NCBI GenBank assembly: GCA_013361975.1 | Contig: JABFXB010000086.1 | Coordinates: forward strand, 1-7,286 | Direction: 5' to 3' | DNA length: 7,286 nt | Origin: Dermatophilaceae bacterium | Lineage (GTDB): Bacteria; Actinomycetota; Actinomycetes; Actinomycetales; Dermatophilaceae | Part shown: positions 3,843 through 7,286 of the stretch, piece after piece | Position numbering within the stretch: the first letter of the stretch is position 1 | How the letters are laid out: every line of letters begins with the position of its first letter | Position numbers and translations under genes: made by a program | Notes under the pieces: generated by a model | Database searches by the model: none | The model's input: the letters and a program-made list of their open reading frames with translations, nothing else | Told to the model about the DNA's origin: nothing

Positions 3843-6800
3843 TCAGCGCCCGAACGCGCGCTCCATCAGCTCAGCCTGCTCGAGGGCGTGCTTCTTCGAC
3901 GAGCCGGTGGCCGGCGAGGCGGCCGCCTTGCGCGAGACGACCCGCCACGGACGGGTCTCGCCCATGTCGCAGAGGTCCTCGTGGAGCCACTGCGCCATGA
4001 GGGGCCAGGCGCCCTGGTTGCGCGGCTCGTCCTGCACCCAGACCAGCTCGGCGCCGGGGTACTTCGCGACGGCGTCGACGATCTCCTGCTCGGGGATCGG
4101 GTAGAGCTGCTCGACGCGGACGATGGCCGTCGAGGTGTCGCCGCGCTTCTCGCGCTCGGCGTCGAGCTCGTGCACGATCTTGCCGCTCGCGAGCAGCACG
4201 CGGGTGACGTCCTTGGTGAGACCCTCGTGGTCGCCGAGGACCGGCTGGAAGCCGCCCTTCGTGAAGGCCTCGACCGAGCTGGCCGCCGCCTTGCTGCGCA
4301 GCATCGACTTCGGCGTGAAGACGACGAGCGGCGTGCGCGGGCGGGCGTAGGCCTGACGGCGCAGCAGGTGGAAGTAGCTGGCCGCGGTGGACGGGTAGGC
4401 CACCGTCATGTTGTTCTCGGCGCACAGCTGCAGGTAGCGCTCGATGCGCGCCGAGCTGTGGTCGGGCCCCTGGCCCTCGTAGCCGTGGGGGAGGAGCAGC
4501 ACGACCGAGCTGCGCTGGCCCCACTTCTGCTCGGAGCTGGAGATGAACTCGTCGACGATCGTCTGGGCGCCGTTGGCGAAGTCGCCGAACTGGGCCTCCC
4601 AGAGCACGAGGGCGTCGGGCCGCTCGACGGAGTAGCCGTACTCGAAACCCATCGCGGCGTACTCGGACAGGAGCGAGTCGTAGACCCAGAAGCGGGCCTG
4701 ACCCTCGCCGAGGTAGAGCAGCGGCGTCCACTCCTCCGCGTTGTCCTTGTCGATGAGGACGGCGTGACGCTGCACGAACGTGCCGCGGCGGCTGTCCTGC
4801 CCGGCGAGGCGCACCGGGGTGCCCTCCTTGAGCAGCGTGCCGAAGGCGAGCAGCTCGGCCATGGGCCAGTCGATGCCGCCGTCGTGGACCATCGCGGCGC
4901 GCTTGTCCATCAGCTGCTTGAGCTTCGGGTGGATCGTGAAGCCCTGAGGCGGGTTGGCGAACGTCTCGCCGATGTGGACGATCTCGCTGGCCGGGACACC
5001 CGTCTCGGTGGCCGAGCGCACCGGAGCCTCGTCGTCGAGCACCTGGGCGGTCGGACGCTCGAGGCCGGCGTTGTCGGGGGCGTCGGAGTCACGGTGGTCG
5101 CCCGAGCTCGGGCCCGAGGCCTGGGCCTTCTTCGCCTCGCGGGTCTCGACGAACACCCGCTCGAGCTGCTGCTGGTAGTCGCGCAGCGCGGCCTCGGCGT
5201 CCTCGACGCTGATGTCGCCGCGGCCGATGAGCGACTCGGTGTAGAGCTTGCGCACCGAGCGCTTGGCCTCGATGAGGTTGTACATCAGCGGCTGCGTCAT
5301 CGACGGGTCGTCACCCTCGTTGTGACCGCGGCGGCGGTAGCACACCATGTCGATGACGACGTCCTTGTTGAACTCCTGGCGGAACTCGTAGGCGAGCTCC
5401 GCGACGCGCACGCACGCCTCGGGGTCGTCGCCGTTGACGTGGAAGATCGGCGCCTGGATCATGCGGGCCACGTCGGTCGAGTAGACCGACGAGCGGGAGC
5501 TGCTCGGCGACGTCGTGAAACCGACCTGGTTGTTGATGACGACGTGGATCGTGCCGCCGGTGCGGTAGCCGCGCAGCTGCGAGAGGTTGAGCGTCTCGGC
5601 CACGACGCCCTGGCCGGCGAACGCGGCGTCGCCGTGCAGCAGCACGGGCAGCACCGTGAACGACTCGCCCGCGAGGTTGAGGCGGTCCTGCTTGGCGCGC
5701 ACGATGCCCTCGAGCACCGGGTTGACCGCCTCGAGGTGCGACGGGTTGGCGGCGAGGTAGACCTTCGTCTTGCTGCCGTCCTCGGAGACGAACTCGCCCT
5801 CGGTGCCGAGGTGGTACTTCACGTCGCCGGAGCCCTGGACCGACTTGGGGTCCTGGGTGCCCTCGAACTCACGGAAGATCTGGCCGTAGGACTTGCCCGC
5901 GATGTTGGCGAGCACGTTGAGGCGGCCACGGTGCGGCATGCCGATGCAGACCTCGTCGAGGTTCTCGCTCGCGGCGCGGCACAGGATGCGGTCGAGCAGC
6001 GCGATGACCGACTCGCCGCCCTCGAGCGAGAAGCGCTTCTGGCCGACGAACTTGGTCTGCAGGAACGTCTCGAAGGCCTCGGCGGCGTTGAGGCGCCGCA
6101 TGATGCGCATCTGCTCGTCGCGGTTCGCCTTCTCGTAGGGGCGCTCGACCTTGTCCTGGATCCACTTGCGCTGTTCGGGGTCCTGGATGTGCATGTACTC
6201 GATGCCCACGGTGCGGCAGTACGAGTCGCGCAGGATGCCGAGGACCTTGCGCAGTTTCAGGAACGGGAACCCGCCGAAGCCGCCGGTCGCGAACGTGCGG
6301 TCGAGGTCCCAGAGGGTGAGCCCGTGCGTCGTGACGTCGAGGTCGTGGTGGCGACGCTGCTTGTACTCGAGCGGGTCGGTGTCGGCCATGAGGTGGCCGC
6401 GCACGCGGTACGCGTGGATGAGCTCCTGCACGCGGGCGACCTTGTTGATGTCGTCGTCGTGCGAGGAGTCGATGTCCTGGATCCAGCGGACCGGCTCGTA
6501 CGGGATGCGCAGCGACTCGAAGATCTCGTCGTAGAAGCGGTTCTCGCCGAGGAGCATCTGGTGGATGATCCGCAGGAAGTCGCCGCTCTGCGCGCCTTGG
6601 ATGATGCGGTGGTCGTAGGTCGAGGTGAGCGTGAGGATCTTGCTCACGGCGTTGCGGTTGAGGGTCTCGGTGCTCGCGCCCTGCCACTCGGCGGGGTAGT
6701 CGAGGGCGCCGACGCCGATGATGGCGCCCTGGCCGGCCATCAGGCGGGGGACCGAGTGCACGGTGCCGATGCCGCCGGGGTTGGTCAACGAGATCGTCGT

Positions 6801-7286
6801 GCCCTGGAAGTCCTCGACGGTCAGCTTGTTGTTGCGCGCCTTGCGGACCATGTCCTCGTAGGCGGTCCAGAAGTGGACGAAGTCCATCTCCTCGGCCGAC
6901 TTCACCGACGGGACGACGAGGGTGCGGCTGCCGTCCGGCTTCTGCAGGTCGATGGCGAGGCCGAAGTTGACGTGGGCGGGCTGCACGAGCGCCGGCTTGC
7001 CGTTCACCTCGGTGAAGCCGTAGTTCATCTCCGGCATGATCGCGAGGGCCTTGACCATGGCGTAGCCGATGAGGTGGGTGAAGCTGACCTTGCCGCCGCG
7101 GGAGCGGGCCAGGTGGTTGTTGATGACGACGCGGTTGTCGATGAGCAGCTTGGCCGGGACGGCGCGCACGCTCGTCGCGGTCGGCACCGACAGCGAGACC
7201 TCCATGTTCGACACGACCCGCGACGGGGCGCCACGCAGCGGCGTCACGACGTCCTCGTTGACCGGGCCGGTGCCCTTGACGGCGGG
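3843..7286 (-). CDS. kgd: Multifunctional 2-oxoglutarate dehydrogenase E1/E2 subunit Kgd, 5' end outside window
   Basis: The frame is open from the window edge to TGA at 3843-3845: 1147 residues of a protein usually near 1230-1270, so about 100 N-terminal residues are missing. The GTG at 7247 is internal. Kgd decarboxylates 2-oxoglutarate with thiamine diphosphate and passes the succinyl group on for succinyl-CoA in the TCA cycle, working with an E2 (DlaT) and lipoamide dehydrogenase in the cytoplasm. Counting from the edge: an E2-like acyltransferase domain at about 20-250 with TSTYDHRIIQG (His226); the E1 core with GMPHRGRLNVL (449-459), thiamine-diphosphate site HGDAAFAGQG (551-560) and INNQVGFTT (584-592), and RRGHNEGDDPS (652-662); a polar linker at about 717-770; a transketolase-like pyrimidine domain from about 805, including GQDSRRGTF; and a C-terminal domain from about 1020. 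All key motifs match M. tuberculosis Kgd. The family is inhibited by the FHA protein GarA/OdhI, which is not in this window. The gene appears to end at the 3726-3762 hairpin. Confidence 0.97.
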   Translation of the reverse strand, partial: PAVKGTGPVNEDVVTPLRGAPSRVVSNMEVSLSVPTATSVRAVPAKLLIDNRVVINNHLARSRGGKVSFTHLIGYAMVKALAIMPEMNYGFTEVNGKPALVQPAHVNFGLAIDLQKPDGSRTLVVPSVKSAEEMDFVHFWTAYEDMVRKARNNKLTVEDFQGTTISLTNPGGIGTVHSVPRLMAGQGAIIGVGALDYPAEWQGASTETLNRNAVSKILTLTSTYDHRIIQGAQSGDFLRIIHQMLLGENRFYDEIFESLRIPYEPVRWIQDIDSSHDDDINKVARVQELIHAYRVRGHLMADTDPLEYKQRRHHDLDVTTHGLTLWDLDRTFATGGFGGFPFLKLRKVLGILRDSYCRTVGIEYMHIQDPEQRKWIQDKVERPYEKANRDEQMRIMRRLNAAEAFETFLQTKFVGQKRFSLEGGESVIALLDRILCRAASENLDEVCIGMPHRGRLNVLANIAGKSYGQIFREFEGTQDPKSVQGSGDVKYHLGTEGEFVSEDGSKTKVYLAANPSHLEAVNPVLEGIVRAKQDRLNLAGESFTVLPVLLHGDAAFAGQGVVAETLNLSQLRGYRTGGTIHVVINNQVGFTTSPSSSRSSVYSTDVARMIQAPIFHVNGDDPEACVRVAELAYEFRQEFNKDVVIDMVCYRRRGHNEGDDPSMTQPLMYNLIEAKRSVRKLYTESLIGRGDISVEDAEAALRDYQQQLERVFVETREAKKAQASGPSSGDHRDSDAPDNAGLERPTAQVLDDEAPVRSATETGVPASEIVHIGETFANPPQGFTIHPKLKQLMDKRAAMVHDGGIDWPMAELLAFGTLLKEGTPVRLAGQDSRRGTFVQRHAVLIDKDNAEEWTPLLYLGEGQARFWVYDSLLSEYAAMGFEYGYSVERPDALVLWEAQFGDFANGAQTIVDEFISSSEQKWGQRSSVVLLLPHGYEGQGPDHSSARIERYLQLCAENNMTVAYPSTAASYFHLLRRQAYARPRTPLVVFTPKSMLRSKAAASSVEAFTKGGFQPVLGDHEGLTKDVTRVLLASGKIVHELDAEREKRGDTSTAIVRVEQLYPIPEQEIVDAVAKYPGAELVWVQDEPRNQGAWPLMAQWLHEDLCDMGETRPWRVVSRKAAASPATGSSKKHALEQAELMERAFGR

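Noticed and set aside
5869..6687. Second minus-strand frame inside kgd
   Set aside because: It lies within the highly conserved Kgd coding sequence and gives an Arg/Pro/His-rich product; it is a shadow.
3843..7247. Kgd starting at the GTG at 7247
   Set aside because: The frame continues to the window edge, and the family has roughly another 100 residues upstream, so this GTG is internal.

Overview
The window is high-GC DNA with actinobacterial genes throughout: a PdtaS-type histidine kinase, a WhiB1-type iron-sulfur regulator, and an actinobacterial E1/E2 fusion 2-oxoglutarate dehydrogenase (Kgd). The dense packing, GTG starts and two candidate leaderless genes suit a member of the order Micrococcales, possibly Intrasporangiaceae. 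That placement comes from overall sequence character and was not tested by phylogeny.

Layout. Positions 1-1482 (+) hold almost all of pdtaS; only the first one or two codons appear to lie outside the window. It converges on whiB1 (1582-1830, -). The 99-bp gap between them carries two adjacent hairpins separated by AAAA, read as a terminator for each gene. Upstream of whiB1 is a 350-bp non-coding region (1831-2180) with several candidate promoters, a near-perfect 20-bp palindrome and a TGTGACC inverted repeat. A divergent gene for a four-helix membrane protein of unknown function follows (2181-2606, +). Its stop codon overlaps, within the palindrome TCAGCTGA, the stop of an SGNH/GDSL hydrolase gene (2599-3444, -). 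The hydrolase gene is 4 bp downstream of a 58-residue gene of the DUF6104 type (3449-3625, -), so the two look like one operon. A 217-bp spacer (3626-3842) holds an inverted-repeat region, a strong hairpin and a 10-bp tandem repeat. The rest (3843-7286, -) is kgd, complete at its C-terminus but missing roughly its first 100 residues at the window edge.

How the genes work together. PdtaS is a cytosolic sensor kinase that in mycobacteria signals to the ANTAR RNA-binding regulator PdtaR, which is not in this window. WhiB1 is a nitric-oxide-responsive [4Fe-4S] transcription factor that binds the principal sigma factor. Kgd feeds the TCA cycle at the 2-oxoglutarate step and is a known target of the FHA protein GarA/OdhI. 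The convergent pdtaS/whiB1 pair is also found in Mycobacterium tuberculosis (Rv3220c/Rv3219). The membrane protein, DUF6104 and SGNH genes have no assigned pathway, and nothing in the sequence ties them to the other genes.

I found no RNA genes, CRISPR arrays, mobile elements or signs of recent transfer, and no convincing new multi-gene system. The points most worth a second look are the whiB1 leader region, the two TANNNT-N6-GTG leaderless arrangements, the DUF6104-SGNH pair, and the tandem repeat between the kgd stop codon and its hairpin.
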